From CALDOK01 sp964481655 (GTDB taxonomy: Bacteria > Myxococcota_A > UBA796 > JAFGLY01), in contig CAYZVO010000011.1 of the NCBI GenBank assembly GCA_964481655.1, positions 1 to 64,000 of the forward strand: a DNA stretch of 64,000 bases. The letters run 5' to 3'. Positions 26,743-35,798 of the stretch are shown in pieces. A program made the translations under genes and the position numbers. Within the stretch, counting starts at the first letter, position 1; every line of letters begins with the position of its first letter. Below the pieces are notes generated by a model. That model was not told the origin of the DNA. It saw only the letters and a program-made list of their open reading frames with translations, and ran no database searches.

Positions 26743-28137
26743 CTAGTGGATGTAGCCGAGGGCCTCGAGGCCCTCCAAGGTGAACTGATCGAGCTCGGAG
26801 GCCTCGGACTCGCCGTAGTCCAGCTCCTGCTCGAGCATCCGCCCGAAGACCAGCTCCATGCGGTCGATGAGCTCGGGGTGCTCGGGGGCCAGGTTGTTCA
26901 GCTCGGCGGGGTCATCGACCAGGTCGTAGATCTCGATGGTGCCCTCGCGCATGGGGTAGCCGCGGTAGATGCGGTTGCTGTCGCGGTGGCGGATGTACTT
27001 GTAGCGGTCGGTGACCACGCCCTCGAGCTGGCGGCCGATGTGCTCGAAGACCGCCGCGCCGTGGGTGCTGGCGTCGTCGCGGCCCTCGATCAGCGGGCGC
27101 AGGTCCTGGCCGCGGGTGCCCTCGGGGCTGGGCAGCTCCAGGTAGGACAGCACCGTGGGCATCACGTCCACGATGGAGACCACATCCTCGTGCTGCAGCC
27201 CGCCGTCGCCCCCGGGCACCCGGATGATCAGGGGGATGCGCACGGTGGGCTCGAACAGGCCTGCGTGCACGAACCACAGCTCGTGCTCCCCCAGGGACTC
27301 GCCGTGGTCCGAGGTGAAGACGAAGATGGTGTTCTCCCACAACCCCAGCTCGCAGAGTTGGTCCATGATCTCACCCACGTGGTGGTCGATCCAGGTGACG
27401 GAGCCCTCGTAGGCGCCCACGACATACTCGGCGCTCTGGATGGGATCGAGCCAGTCGTGGAAGGGCTCGCTGTCCTGGTGATCCGCCGGGAACAGCCGCC
27501 ACAGGGGCTTCAGCGGGGTGGGGCCCTCGGCCCCGGGGCCGCCCTCGAAGTACAGATCGTCGTACTCGTCGGGGGCGTGGTAGGGCGTGTGGTTGTCGAT
27601 GTAGTGGATCCACAGGAAGAAGGGGTCGTCTTCTTCGGGTTGGTCCGCCAGCCAGTCCAGCACCCACTGGTTGGTGCGCTCGGCCTTGCGGAAGCGGTCG
27701 CCACCGCGGATGAGCTCCACCCCCTGGGGGATGTTCGAGATCTCGTGGGTCAGCCAGGGCATGTTGATGTGGGCCGCCGTGCGCCAGCCCTCATCCTGGA
27801 GGATCTCGAACATGGTGGTGACCCGGCTGGGGATCCGGTGCCAGTTGTCCCAGACCCGGTGGTCCCGGGCGTAGAGGGAGGAGAACAGGCTGGCGTGGGC
27901 CGGCAGGGTGGTGGTGATGCTGGTGTAGGCGCGGCTGAAGTTGGCGCCCTCTTCGGCCAGCTCGTTGAGCCGCGGGGTCATCACCCGGCTGTTGCCGTTG
28001 ACCTCGAGCATGTCGCCCCGGAGGGTGTCCGCGGTGATGATCACCACGTTCCAGCGCTCGTCGGGCTCGTCGGCCTGGGCCGGCGGCGCCAGCGCCAGCG
28101 CGGCGAGGGCGATCAAGGGGGCACCGAAGGAGCTCAT
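26743..28137 (-). CDS. Secreted sulfatase-fold (alkaline phosphatase superfamily) protein with Thr at the nucleophile position
   Basis: 464 residues from ATG 28137 (TGATG with the previous gene); Sec signal 1-22. The domain has Ile-Thr-Ala-Asp-Thr-Leu-Arg-Gly-Asp (metal site), Ser-Asp-His-Gly-Glu-Ser-Leu-Gly-Glu-His and a C-terminal Glu-Ile-Tyr-Asp-Leu-Val-Asp-Asp, as in sulfatases. The activation motif Cys/Ser-x-Pro-x-Arg reads Thr-Leu-Pro-Ala-His here. Without Cys or Ser no formylglycine can form, so the protein is more likely a phosphatase, phosphodiesterase or phosphotransferase of the same superfamily that uses Thr. A substrate in the envelope is likely from the neighbours. Confidence 0.85.
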   Translation of the reverse strand: MSSFGAPLIALAALALAPPAQADEPDERWNVVIITADTLRGDMLEVNGNSRVMTPRLNELAEEGANFSRAYTSITTTLPAHASLFSSLYARDHRVWDNWHRIPSRVTTMFEILQDEGWRTAAHINMPWLTHEISNIPQGVELIRGGDRFRKAERTNQWVLDWLADQPEEDDPFFLWIHYIDNHTPYHAPDEYDDLYFEGGPGAEGPTPLKPLWRLFPADHQDSEPFHDWLDPIQSAEYVVGAYEGSVTWIDHHVGEIMDQLCELGLWENTIFVFTSDHGESLGEHELWFVHAGLFEPTVRIPLIIRVPGGDGGLQHEDVVSIVDVMPTVLSYLELPSPEGTRGQDLRPLIEGRDDASTHGAAVFEHIGRQLEGVVTDRYKYIRHRDSNRIYRGYPMREGTIEIYDLVDDPAELNNLAPEHPELIDRMELVFGRMLEQELDYGESEASELDQFTLEGLEALGYIH

Positions 28138-30620
28138 CAGCGACCCACTCGCACGAAGACGGGGCTGCTCCAGGCCAGATCCGGGGTGCCGTCGCGGGGC
28201 TCCTGCTGGGCGCGCAGGTAGTAGGAGTGGCTGCCGCTGCTCACCGACGTGTCGGTCCAGGTGCCGCTGACGGTGCTGCCGGCGTGATCCAGGCTGTCGA
28301 CCTCGACCCCGTCGCGCACGACCACGAGCTCGACCAGGGAGCGGGTGGGCTCGATCCGGTAGTCGAGCTTCACGCTGCCGCGCACGCTGCCTTCACCGCC
28401 CTGGTGGACCTTGCCCACGCTGGCGACCATGGCGATGGGCAGCCCGGTGGTGGCGCAGCTGCGGCGCTCCACCAGCGCCTCCCAGACGTCCTCGCGGCCG
28501 TCTCCGTCGGCCACCAGGCAGGTCAGGGCGTGGCCCCAGGGATCCCGGCGCACGCCCAGGCCGTGGTGCCACAGCAGGCCGTGGGCGTCGGTGCCGCCCA
28601 CGAAGCCCATGGCGGTGCCGCGCTTCAGGCCGTCGACCACGAAGCCGTCCTCGACCGCGTCCCGGGAGTCGATCACCCCGCCGGGGGCCTCGGCCACGCC
28701 GTGCACGGAGACCATCTCCACGTGGCGCTGGATGTCCGGGTCCGCGGCGTCCCAGTCCGTGCCGGTCCAGGTGGTGTGATGGGGGGCCACGAAGGCGTCC
28801 TCGTTGCGGAGCGCGGCCATGAGCTTGGCGGTGGTGTTCGTGCCGTGGCGGAACCCGAGCACGGGGGTGGGGGGCAGCCCGTGGAAGTAGACGTTGCGGT
28901 GGCCGAAGCCCCGGGGCAGCGGCGGCGAGGTCCACTCGAAGGCGTGGAAGGCCACGAAGTCGTCCCGGGCGTCGAACAGCCGGGTGGCGTCGATCAGCTC
29001 GTGGTGCTGCGAGGGCAGCATGCGCCAGCCGGTGATGGTGTCGTGGTCGGTCAGGGCCGCGAAGTCCAGCCCGCGGACCCAGCAGCGAGCGTAGATCTCG
29101 TCGGGGGTGCCGGTGCCGTCGGACATGGCCGAGTGCATGTGCACGTCGCCCCACAGGACGGTCTCGCCACCCGATGCGCCGCGCTTGGCCGCCGTCCGCG
29201 CGGTCTTGGCGGGGTCGGAGATCGGCTCGAAGGCGGGCGCGCCGTCCCAGGCGTCGGTGTTCACATCCACCTGCTCGAGCACAACGTCCTTGCGGGAGCG
29301 GCGGGTGGCCAGGAGGGTGTCGTCGTCGAGGGAGGCGATGCCGGCCAGGCGGCCCCGGGCGCCCCAGCCCAGGCGGGTCAGGTCCAGGGGTGGGGAGATG
29401 CCGTCGGCGCCGATGAGGTGCAGGTGGGCGCCCTGGGAGGGCCGAGTGATGAGCGCGACGCTGCCGTCGGGCCGCACGGTGATCTGCGGGAACTCGGCGC
29501 CCTGCTGCTCGCCGTGGTGCTCGCCCAGGGTGTAGCCGTCCGGGGCCACCAGCTGCTCCACGCTGCTGCCGCGCACCCGCCGCAGGCTCCACCACTTGAC
29601 CACGCCGCCGGGCATGGAGGCGTGGTAGGCCACGAGCATCCCGCCGCCGGGCGCCGGGGCCAGGCGCGGGGCGGCCTGGGTCCCAGGCCGGGTGTCCACC
29701 GCCGCCAGCCGGCTCCAGGCGCCGCCGGTCTTGCGCTTCATCAGCACGTCGTAGTCGGGCTCGAGGGGGGTCAGCTCGGCGTCTGCAGACGGCGCGTGGT
29801 CCATCAGGCTGTCCCAGGCCACCCAGACCGAGCCGTCGGCCACACCCACCGCGGGGCGCCGGGCCAGCCAGCCCTCGCTCAAGACCTCGGGCTCGCCCAT
29901 GGGGGTCCCGTCGGGGCCCAGCTGCTGGTAGAGCACCGCAGAGCGGCGCCCGTCGGAGCTCTCCCAGACCATGTGCAGGAAGCCGTCGTCGTCCACCACC
30001 AGATCCGGGGCGTCGCTGCGCTCGCCGTCCAGGCCGAGGCGCACGATGGCGCCGGGGCTGCCGTCCACCCGACGAAGGTGGATCTGCCGGGCCAGGTCGC
30101 CGCGCTGGGGCCGATCGTCCCGCCCGCTCCAGGCCAGCCAGACCGCTCCGGCGCGGCCCTCGGCCAGGCGGGGGTGCCAGGCCAGGCTGCCGTCGCTGAC
30201 CGGGCTGGGTCGCCCGTTGCCCCGGTACAGCGTGATGGTCTCGCGCTGCCCGTCGAACTTCACCATGGCCACGATGGTCTGGCCGCCCGAGGTGACGAGC
30301 AGGTTCGGGGCGATCACGCCCATGCCCCCGTCGATCACGAGGGGCTCACCCCGGGTGAAGCCGCTGGCCTGCCCCCCAGCGGGGAGGGTGACCAGCTCGG
30401 CGTCCACGGGCAGCGAGGCCGGGGCGCTGGCGCGGGAGGCCGCGGCGCGGGTGTTGGCGGCCTTGGCGTCGGCGACCGCGGTGGGCTTGGAGGCTGCGGG
30501 CTCGCTGGGCCCGGCGTCGGAGTCGAAGCAGGCGGTCGACGACAGCAGCACGACCGCGCCGAGGCCGGCGACCAGGGGGGAGGCCAGGCCGGTCCCGAGG
30601 ATGTTGGATAGGTTCATCAT
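28137..30620 (-). CDS. Lipoprotein with N-terminal beta-propeller and C-terminal PHP phosphoesterase-like domain
   Basis: 827 residues from ATG 30620 (a second ATG is next to it at 30617). The lipobox is Ser-Thr-Ala-Cys near residue 31. Residues 60-470 repeat motifs such as Gly-x-Val-Trp-Val-Ala-Trp-Asp and Gly-x-Leu-His-Met-Val-Trp-Glu, typical of sialidase/BNR-like propellers. From about 490 comes a PHP domain: Gly-Asp-Val-His-Met-His-Ser (metal pair), Ala-Leu-Thr-Asp-His-Asp and a later Gly-Gly-Thr-Asp-Ala-His, as in DUF3604-type PHP proteins. The metal ligands seem complete, so a periplasmic or surface phosphoesterase is plausible. It is the first gene of the seven-gene operon. Confidence 0.82.
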   Translation of the reverse strand: MMNLSNILGTGLASPLVAGLGAVVLLSSTACFDSDAGPSEPAASKPTAVADAKAANTRAAASRASAPASLPVDAELVTLPAGGQASGFTRGEPLVIDGGMGVIAPNLLVTSGGQTIVAMVKFDGQRETITLYRGNGRPSPVSDGSLAWHPRLAEGRAGAVWLAWSGRDDRPQRGDLARQIHLRRVDGSPGAIVRLGLDGERSDAPDLVVDDDGFLHMVWESSDGRRSAVLYQQLGPDGTPMGEPEVLSEGWLARRPAVGVADGSVWVAWDSLMDHAPSADAELTPLEPDYDVLMKRKTGGAWSRLAAVDTRPGTQAAPRLAPAPGGGMLVAYHASMPGGVVKWWSLRRVRGSSVEQLVAPDGYTLGEHHGEQQGAEFPQITVRPDGSVALITRPSQGAHLHLIGADGISPPLDLTRLGWGARGRLAGIASLDDDTLLATRRSRKDVVLEQVDVNTDAWDGAPAFEPISDPAKTARTAAKRGASGGETVLWGDVHMHSAMSDGTGTPDEIYARCWVRGLDFAALTDHDTITGWRMLPSQHHELIDATRLFDARDDFVAFHAFEWTSPPLPRGFGHRNVYFHGLPPTPVLGFRHGTNTTAKLMAALRNEDAFVAPHHTTWTGTDWDAADPDIQRHVEMVSVHGVAEAPGGVIDSRDAVEDGFVVDGLKRGTAMGFVGGTDAHGLLWHHGLGVRRDPWGHALTCLVADGDGREDVWEALVERRSCATTGLPIAMVASVGKVHQGGEGSVRGSVKLDYRIEPTRSLVELVVVRDGVEVDSLDHAGSTVSGTWTDTSVSSGSHSYYLRAQQEPRDGTPDLAWSSPVFVRVGR

Positions 30621-30683
30621 CCGCTGACTACTCGCTGTCTGCGCAACCAGCAAGGAGCCCGTCTCCTGCATCTGGCACAGCCC

Positions 30684-32864
30684 GTGAACACATCCTATCC
30701 TTCCCGCCCTCGCTCTCCCCTCCCCCTCGTCCTGGCGGTGCTGCTCGCCGCCTCGGGCTGCGAAGCCGCGCCCGAGCCGGAGCCCGAGCCCCCACCCCCG
30801 CCACCCTCGCCCTGGGTGGACAGCGAGCCCATCACCCCGACCAGGGATCCCAGCGCCCGCGCCCTGGCCGAGGCCTGGCCCGCGGTGCAGCTGGCCGCCT
30901 GCGACGGCCTCGTCCTGCCCCCCACCCCGCCGGTGGACCCGGGCCTCGAGTGGTGGTGGCTGACCGCCCAAGGCTGCGCCAGCGGCGACGCCGCGCTGCT
31001 CGAGCAGGTCCCCGAGGCCGCGCCGATGCACCGCCTCGCCCGGCAGATCCTGGCCGGCGTCACCCTCGATGGCGGCGACACCGCCGGCGCCCTCGCGCTG
31101 GCCACCGCCCTGGCCTCCGACGACGCCACGGACACCGCGGGTGCGGCCGCCCTGGCCCTGATCGCCACCCACAGCGAAGACGCCGACGCCAAGGCCCAGG
31201 CTCTGGTCCAGCTGTGGTCCCACCACCCGCTCCACCCCGCCGCCCCCACCGCCGCCCCCGAAGGCGTGGGCTGGCGCGAGGCCGGCATGCGGGGCGAGGC
31301 CCTGATGGCCTACGCCGACTGGGACGGGGTCATCGCCACCATGGAGCCCGTGGTCGCCAGCATCGACGCCGACGACATCGACGCCTGCCGGGCCCGCTAC
31401 GTCCTGGGGCGCAGCTACTACAAGCGCAACAAGAAGACCCAGGCCCTGCCCCACCTGTCCCTGCCCGGATCCAATTGCGCCTTCGGCGAGCCCCTGTACG
31501 GCCCCCGCATGGCCTACCTGAAGGGCCGCACCGAGCAGCGCCTGGGTCGGCATCGCTCCGCCGCGGCCACCTTCAGCGCGCTGGCCGAGGCGTTCCCCGA
31601 GGACAGCCACGCCGACGACGGGCTGGTCCTGGGAGCCAACAGCCTGGCCAAGACCGGGGACCGGGCCGAGGCCCACGTGCTCTGGCGTCAGGCCTGGGAG
31701 CTGCCGGGCGAAGGCGACATGGGACCCGAGGCCGCCTTCCGCCTGGCCTGGAGCTTCTACGAGGCCGGCCAAGGCGACACCGCGCGGGATCTGGCCGTGG
31801 AGCTGGCCACGCTCCCCGCCAGCCGGGACCGCTTCCACGTCCCCGCCGGCGCCTACTGGGCCGGCCGCTGGGCCCTGTACCCCGACGTCAACGACCCCAA
31901 CGCCCGCCGCGAGGAAGGCCTCGAGCTGGCCGTCGAGCACTGGACCCGGGTCTGCAAGCAGCAGCCATGGTCCGTCTACGCGGTGATGGCCTACGCCCGC
32001 CTGGTCGAAGAAGCCCCGGAGGTCGCCGCCGAGCTGGCTCAGCGCAGCCGGCCGGTGCCCGCGCTGGACAGCTACCCCCTGCGGCGAGAGCTGGCCGAGG
32101 ACCCCGCCGTGGTCCAGGCCAGCGCCCTGCTGGCCGCGGGCATGATCCCCGAGGCCCTGGCCCGCTGGGAGCAGGCCGCCGTCGAGGACCGCACCCTGCT
32201 CGAGCGCGCCTGGTGGACCCGCTCCCGCGCGGAGCTGGGCGACGCCCTGGCCGCCCACGAGCAGCTCCGCGGCTGGCTGCGCAAGAACCTCCCCGACGTG
32301 CCCACCGACGAGGCCGTGCAGCTGCTGCGGGTGGCCTACCCCCAGCTGTGGTGGACCGAGCTGCAGCAGCACTGCGCGGACAAGCGCTTCCCCGCCCGCT
32401 TCATGCACGCGCTGATGCGCACCGAGTCGAACTTCGATCCCGACGCCATCTCCTGGGCTGGCGCCCGGGGCCTCTGCCAGGTCATGCCCGCCACCGGCCG
32501 CGGCCTGGCCAAGCAGCTGAGCATCCAGATCACCGAAGACGACCTGCTCGATCCCGAGATGAGCATGCGCCTGGGCACCCACTACCAGGAGTCCATCCAC
32601 AGGCAGTTCCACGACAACCCCTACCTGGCCGCCGCCGGCTACAACGCCGGGGAGCACCGGGTGGAGCAGTGGCTGCGGGAGCACGGCAACCTGCCCACCG
32701 ACGAGTACGTGGAGCGCATCCCCTTCTCCGAGACCAACGGCTACGCCAAGCGCGTGGTCGGGACCTGGCAGGCCTACCACTGGCTGCACGACGGCGGCGA
32801 CGCCTTCATCGACCTGTCCTGCTACAACAAGCAGGCCCAGAACCCGGACTGCGCGAAGAAGTGA
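30684..32864 (+). CDS. Soluble lytic transglycosylase lipoprotein (Slt-type)
   Basis: 726 residues from GTG 30684. The lipobox is Ala-Ser-Gly-Cys, followed by a Pro/Glu tether. Residues 80-560 are an alpha-helical TPR-like superhelix, as in Slt70. The catalytic domain begins near 570: the catalytic Glu581 sits in Arg-Thr-Glu-Ser-Asn-Phe, followed by Gly-Leu-Cys-Gln-Val-Met-Pro, Ala-Ala-Gly-Tyr-Asn-Ala-Gly and Glu-x-Ile-Pro-Phe-x-Glu-Thr. It cuts glycan strands with formation of 1,6-anhydro ends. It is divergent to the amidase operon across 63 bases, so the two may share a control region. Confidence 0.92.
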   Translation: MNTSYPSRPRSPLPLVLAVLLAASGCEAAPEPEPEPPPPPPSPWVDSEPITPTRDPSARALAEAWPAVQLAACDGLVLPPTPPVDPGLEWWWLTAQGCASGDAALLEQVPEAAPMHRLARQILAGVTLDGGDTAGALALATALASDDATDTAGAAALALIATHSEDADAKAQALVQLWSHHPLHPAAPTAAPEGVGWREAGMRGEALMAYADWDGVIATMEPVVASIDADDIDACRARYVLGRSYYKRNKKTQALPHLSLPGSNCAFGEPLYGPRMAYLKGRTEQRLGRHRSAAATFSALAEAFPEDSHADDGLVLGANSLAKTGDRAEAHVLWRQAWELPGEGDMGPEAAFRLAWSFYEAGQGDTARDLAVELATLPASRDRFHVPAGAYWAGRWALYPDVNDPNARREEGLELAVEHWTRVCKQQPWSVYAVMAYARLVEEAPEVAAELAQRSRPVPALDSYPLRRELAEDPAVVQASALLAAGMIPEALARWEQAAVEDRTLLERAWWTRSRAELGDALAAHEQLRGWLRKNLPDVPTDEAVQLLRVAYPQLWWTELQQHCADKRFPARFMHALMRTESNFDPDAISWAGARGLCQVMPATGRGLAKQLSIQITEDDLLDPEMSMRLGTHYQESIHRQFHDNPYLAAAGYNAGEHRVEQWLREHGNLPTDEYVERIPFSETNGYAKRVVGTWQAYHWLHDGGDAFIDLSCYNKQAQNPDCAKK

Positions 32865-32937
32865 CGCGGGGGGCACGCGACCTGTCCGACCGGCAGGTGC
32901 TGGTGCGTCCAACCCCACACCCCTGACGGAGGTTCCC

Positions 32938-33549
32938 ATGGCCAGCTGCCCGCACTGCGGCGTCCCCTTCGAGGTCGAAGACCTGTGCACCAACCCCGAG
33001 TGTCCGGCCGCCGAGGCCGCCGCCGAGGCCCTCGCACCCCCCAAGCCCGCACGCCCCGCCGGCGTGCCGACCCCGGCCCGCGGCGCGGACGTGGTCGTGG
33101 CGCCCCGCCCGCCCCTGGCACGACGCCTGGGCGGCTCGGCCCTCGAGGGCGTGACCCTGGTCGTGGTGGAGATCATCGGCGTGCTCGCCATGAGCTTCAC
33201 CCTGGGCATCTCCGGCGCGCTGACCTCGCTGCTGGCCGCGATCTACATGGGGGTCAAGGATCTGGACGGCGGCCGCTTCAGCTTCGGCAAGCGGGCCGTG
33301 GGCACCCGGGTCGTGGACGCCACCACCCTGCAGCGGGCGAGCAACGCCAAGTGCTTCCTGCGCAACCTGCCCTGGGTGCTGTTCTGGGCCCTGGCCATCG
33401 TCCCGGTCATCGGCGACTTCATCGGCTGGTCCCTGCTGGGCCTGATGGCCATGATCGACGTCGGGCTGATCATCGCCACCCCCACCGGTCGGCGCCTGGG
33501 CGACTTCCTAGCCGGCACCCAGGTGGTGCCCGAGGAGCGCAGCCCATGA
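32938..33549 (+). CDS. RDD family membrane protein with N-terminal zinc ribbon
   Basis: 203 residues; GGAGG lies 5 bases before the ATG. The N-terminus has Cys-x2-Cys and Cys-x4-Cys (residues 4-22), a small zinc ribbon, then a Pro/Ala linker. The membrane part (60-195) has Arg-Arg-Leu-Gly at the first helix, Lys-Arg-Ala-Val-Gly-Thr-Arg-Val-Val and a final Arg-Arg-Leu-Gly-Asp, the signature of RDD proteins. Their role is not well known; ion transport has been shown for some. It overlaps the M48 gene by ATGA. Confidence 0.8.
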   Translation: MASCPHCGVPFEVEDLCTNPECPAAEAAAEALAPPKPARPAGVPTPARGADVVVAPRPPLARRLGGSALEGVTLVVVEIIGVLAMSFTLGISGALTSLLAAIYMGVKDLDGGRFSFGKRAVGTRVVDATTLQRASNAKCFLRNLPWVLFWALAIVPVIGDFIGWSLLGLMAMIDVGLIIATPTGRRLGDFLAGTQVVPEERSP

Positions 33550-34595
33550 ACCCCGAGCGCGTCCGCTTCCCCGAGATCCACGCCGACGCCTTCGTGCACG
33601 ACGCCGACCGCGCGGCCCTCGAGGCCCTGCGAGGGGTGCCCGGGCTCGACGCGGTGGCCCGGAAGCTCGCCAGCGGCAGCATCGAGCGCAAGTTCCACGC
33701 CATCCACAGCCGCACCGCAGTGCGCCTGGGGCCGACCCAGTACCCCACGCTGTACGGCATGGTCGAAGAGGCCTGCGAGATCCTGGACCTCGAGGTGCCC
33801 GACACCTACGTCAGCGGCCACTTCCAGGTCAACGCCTACGCCTTCGGCTTCCAGAAGTACACCCTGACCCTCAACGCGGGCCTGGTGGACCAGATGGATG
33901 ACGAGCAGGTCCTGGCGGTGATCGGGCACGAGCTGGGCCACATCCTCTGCGACCACATGCTCTACAAGTCCCTGGCCCACCTCATCTCCTTCTACGGGAT
34001 GCGGGCGCTGGGCATGGTCTTCGGGGGCTTCACCAAGCTGCTGACCGTGCCCCTGCAGCTGGCGCTGCTCAACTGGAGCCGCGCGGCGGAGTACTCCTGC
34101 GACCGGGCCGGGCTGCTCGTGCTGCAGGATCCCCGCAAGGTGTCGGGCACCCTGGTCAAGCTGGCGGGCGGCCCCCGCCGCTTCCGAGACGAGTTCTCCC
34201 TGGACGCCGTGCGCGAGCAGTACCGGGACTTCTCGGACACCGCGACCACCACCGACAAGCTCTACGCCCTGTGGCACGAGGTCACCCGCACCCACCCGGA
34301 TCCCATCTGGCGCGCCAACGCCATCCTCGAGTGGGCCGAGAGCGGTGAGTACGAGACCATCCTGGCCGGGAACTACCTGCGCCGAGGCGCGGTCCTGGCC
34401 CAGCGGGAGCCCCCCATCGAGGGCATGTACGCCTGCCCCGCCTGCGACACCTGGGCCCACCGGGGCAACCCCTGCCACAAGTGCGGCCTGCGGGAGGCCG
34501 AAGAGGCCCGCCAGCGCTGCCCCGTGGGCCACGTGGCCGACGTCAGCTGGCGCTTCTGCCGGCGCTGCGGCGAGCAGCTGGACGCGGACGGTTAG
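33546..34595 (+). CDS. M48 family metallopeptidase with C-terminal zinc ribbons
   Basis: 349 residues from ATG 33546, inside the stop of the RDD gene. The zinc motif His128-Glu-Leu-Gly-His132 and the third ligand Glu in Arg-Ala-Ala-Glu-Tyr-Ser-Cys-Asp are clear. One or two hydrophobic stretches between them suggest membrane contact, as in HtpX. The last 70 residues hold two Cys-x2-Cys pairs and a Cys-x2-His/Cys-x2-Cys set, i.e. a double zinc ribbon, matching the ribbon on the RDD partner. M48 enzymes cut misfolded membrane or envelope proteins. An active protease is expected. Confidence 0.87.
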   Translation: MNPERVRFPEIHADAFVHDADRAALEALRGVPGLDAVARKLASGSIERKFHAIHSRTAVRLGPTQYPTLYGMVEEACEILDLEVPDTYVSGHFQVNAYAFGFQKYTLTLNAGLVDQMDDEQVLAVIGHELGHILCDHMLYKSLAHLISFYGMRALGMVFGGFTKLLTVPLQLALLNWSRAAEYSCDRAGLLVLQDPRKVSGTLVKLAGGPRRFRDEFSLDAVREQYRDFSDTATTTDKLYALWHEVTRTHPDPIWRANAILEWAESGEYETILAGNYLRRGAVLAQREPPIEGMYACPACDTWAHRGNPCHKCGLREAEEARQRCPVGHVADVSWRFCRRCGEQLDADG

Positions 34596-34610
34596 GCTGG
34601 ACGCCGCCCG

Positions 34611-35003
34611 ATGAACCACGCCGACGCCACCAACCACCGTTCCCTCCTGCTCACCGATCTGGGCCTCGTCGCGCTCACGGTGGTGGGCTGCGCCGCGCGC
34701 TGGTGGCTGTGGGACACCCCCGTCCTCCACCTCGGCGCGGTGCTCGGCATCTACGTCGCGTCCAAGATCGCCGGCTGGCTGATCGCCGACTACGCCGCCT
34801 TCCAGCGCTTCATCGACGCCCAGGTGACAGCCTCCCAGCACGGCGCCATCAGCGGCTTCGCGTTCTTCAAGGGGGTCCTGGTGGCCCTGCTCTTCGCCGG
34901 CTTCGTGCTGGTGGATCCGAGCTTCTGGCTCGTGGAGTCCGCCCTGGTGGTCGCCATGCGTCTATGGGTGCGCAAGCACGACGCCTGCGCCGAGGGCCGC
35001 TGA
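34611..35003 (+). CDS. Small membrane protein of unknown function
   Basis: 130 residues with three hydrophobic helices (about 14-32, 40-58, 85-118) and a basic C-terminus. No family recognised. It sits 15 bases after the M48 gene and 3 bases before the GDPD-like gene, so it belongs to the same transcript. Confidence 0.65.
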   Translation: MNHADATNHRSLLLTDLGLVALTVVGCAARWWLWDTPVLHLGAVLGIYVASKIAGWLIADYAAFQRFIDAQVTASQHGAISGFAFFKGVLVALLFAGFVLVDPSFWLVESALVVAMRLWVRKHDACAEGR

Positions 35004-35006
35004 CCC

Positions 35007-35795
35007 ATGACCGATCTCCCCACCCTGCCCCTGCTCACCGACGCCCCCATGGCGGTGGTGCACCACCGCAAGCTCAACAGCCAGGAGGGGCTCGAGGGCA
35101 TCCTGCCGGCCCTCGACGCGTACCCCGAGTACCTGCACGTGGCCGAGGGAGACCTGTGCTGGGCCCAGGACGGCGACGACCTGCTGCTCTACATGCACCA
35201 CCCCGACGCCGTCTACGACACCCTCTCCCCGGCGCAGCTGCGGGAGCGGGCCGACGCCGGCGAGCTGTGGACCCTCGAGCGCGCCCTGGACGCCCGCTAC
35301 GACGGGCTGCTGTTCGTGGTGGAGCTCAAGACCGGGCGCGGCTCCCGGGACGCCGCCATCCAGGCCGCTGTCCAGCAGCTGCAGGCCCGCCGGCCCGGGC
35401 GCTACTGGTTCGACACCTTCGCCATCGCCGACACGGTCGCCATCAAGGACGCGGACCCCGCCGCGATCACCAGCCTGCACACCAAGATCCTGTCGGGCAG
35501 CCGGGTGCTCGAGACCGCGCCGAGCCCCGTGCGGGTGCGCTGGGCCGCCCTGGGCCAGCTGGGCGCCACGGATCTGCTCACGGTGACCTACAAGACCTCG
35601 CCCCAGCGCCTGTTCGCCTGGGCCGGTGCATCCCTGGCCAAGACCGTCGAGGCGGTGGAGCGCCACGACAAGCGCGTCGTCTGCGGCGGCGTGGCCACCC
35701 CCGCCATGTTCAGCGAGGTCCAGCGGGCCGGCGCCCGGGGGGCCTACATCAAGTTCCCCTGGGATCAGCTGCCCCACGCGCCGAGCGGGGCCTAG
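35007..35795 (+). CDS. Glycerophosphodiester phosphodiesterase-like protein (divergent)
   Basis: 262 residues. The order of motifs follows GDPD TIM barrels: His20-Arg21, Glu47-x-Asp49, a Tyr-Met-His-His pair at 62-65, a Leu-Trp-Thr-Leu-Glu-Arg-Ala-Leu stretch near 87-94 and Glu106-Leu-Lys108. There is no signal peptide, so a cytoplasmic enzyme is expected. The sequence is divergent, and lacks the usual PENT motif after His-Arg (Leu-Asn-Ser-Gln-Glu instead), so the substrate may differ from glycerophosphodiesters. Confidence 0.6.
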   Translation: MTDLPTLPLLTDAPMAVVHHRKLNSQEGLEGILPALDAYPEYLHVAEGDLCWAQDGDDLLLYMHHPDAVYDTLSPAQLRERADAGELWTLERALDARYDGLLFVVELKTGRGSRDAAIQAAVQQLQARRPGRYWFDTFAIADTVAIKDADPAAITSLHTKILSGSRVLETAPSPVRVRWAALGQLGATDLLTVTYKTSPQRLFAWAGASLAKTVEAVERHDKRVVCGGVATPAMFSEVQRAGARGAYIKFPWDQLPHAPSGA

Positions 35796-35798
35796 GCC

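Noticed and set aside
30621..33209. 5' extension of the PHP lipoprotein frame to 33209
   Set aside because: The frame is open by base composition only; the lipoprotein signal begins at 30620, and the region codes for the lytic transglycosylase on the plus strand.
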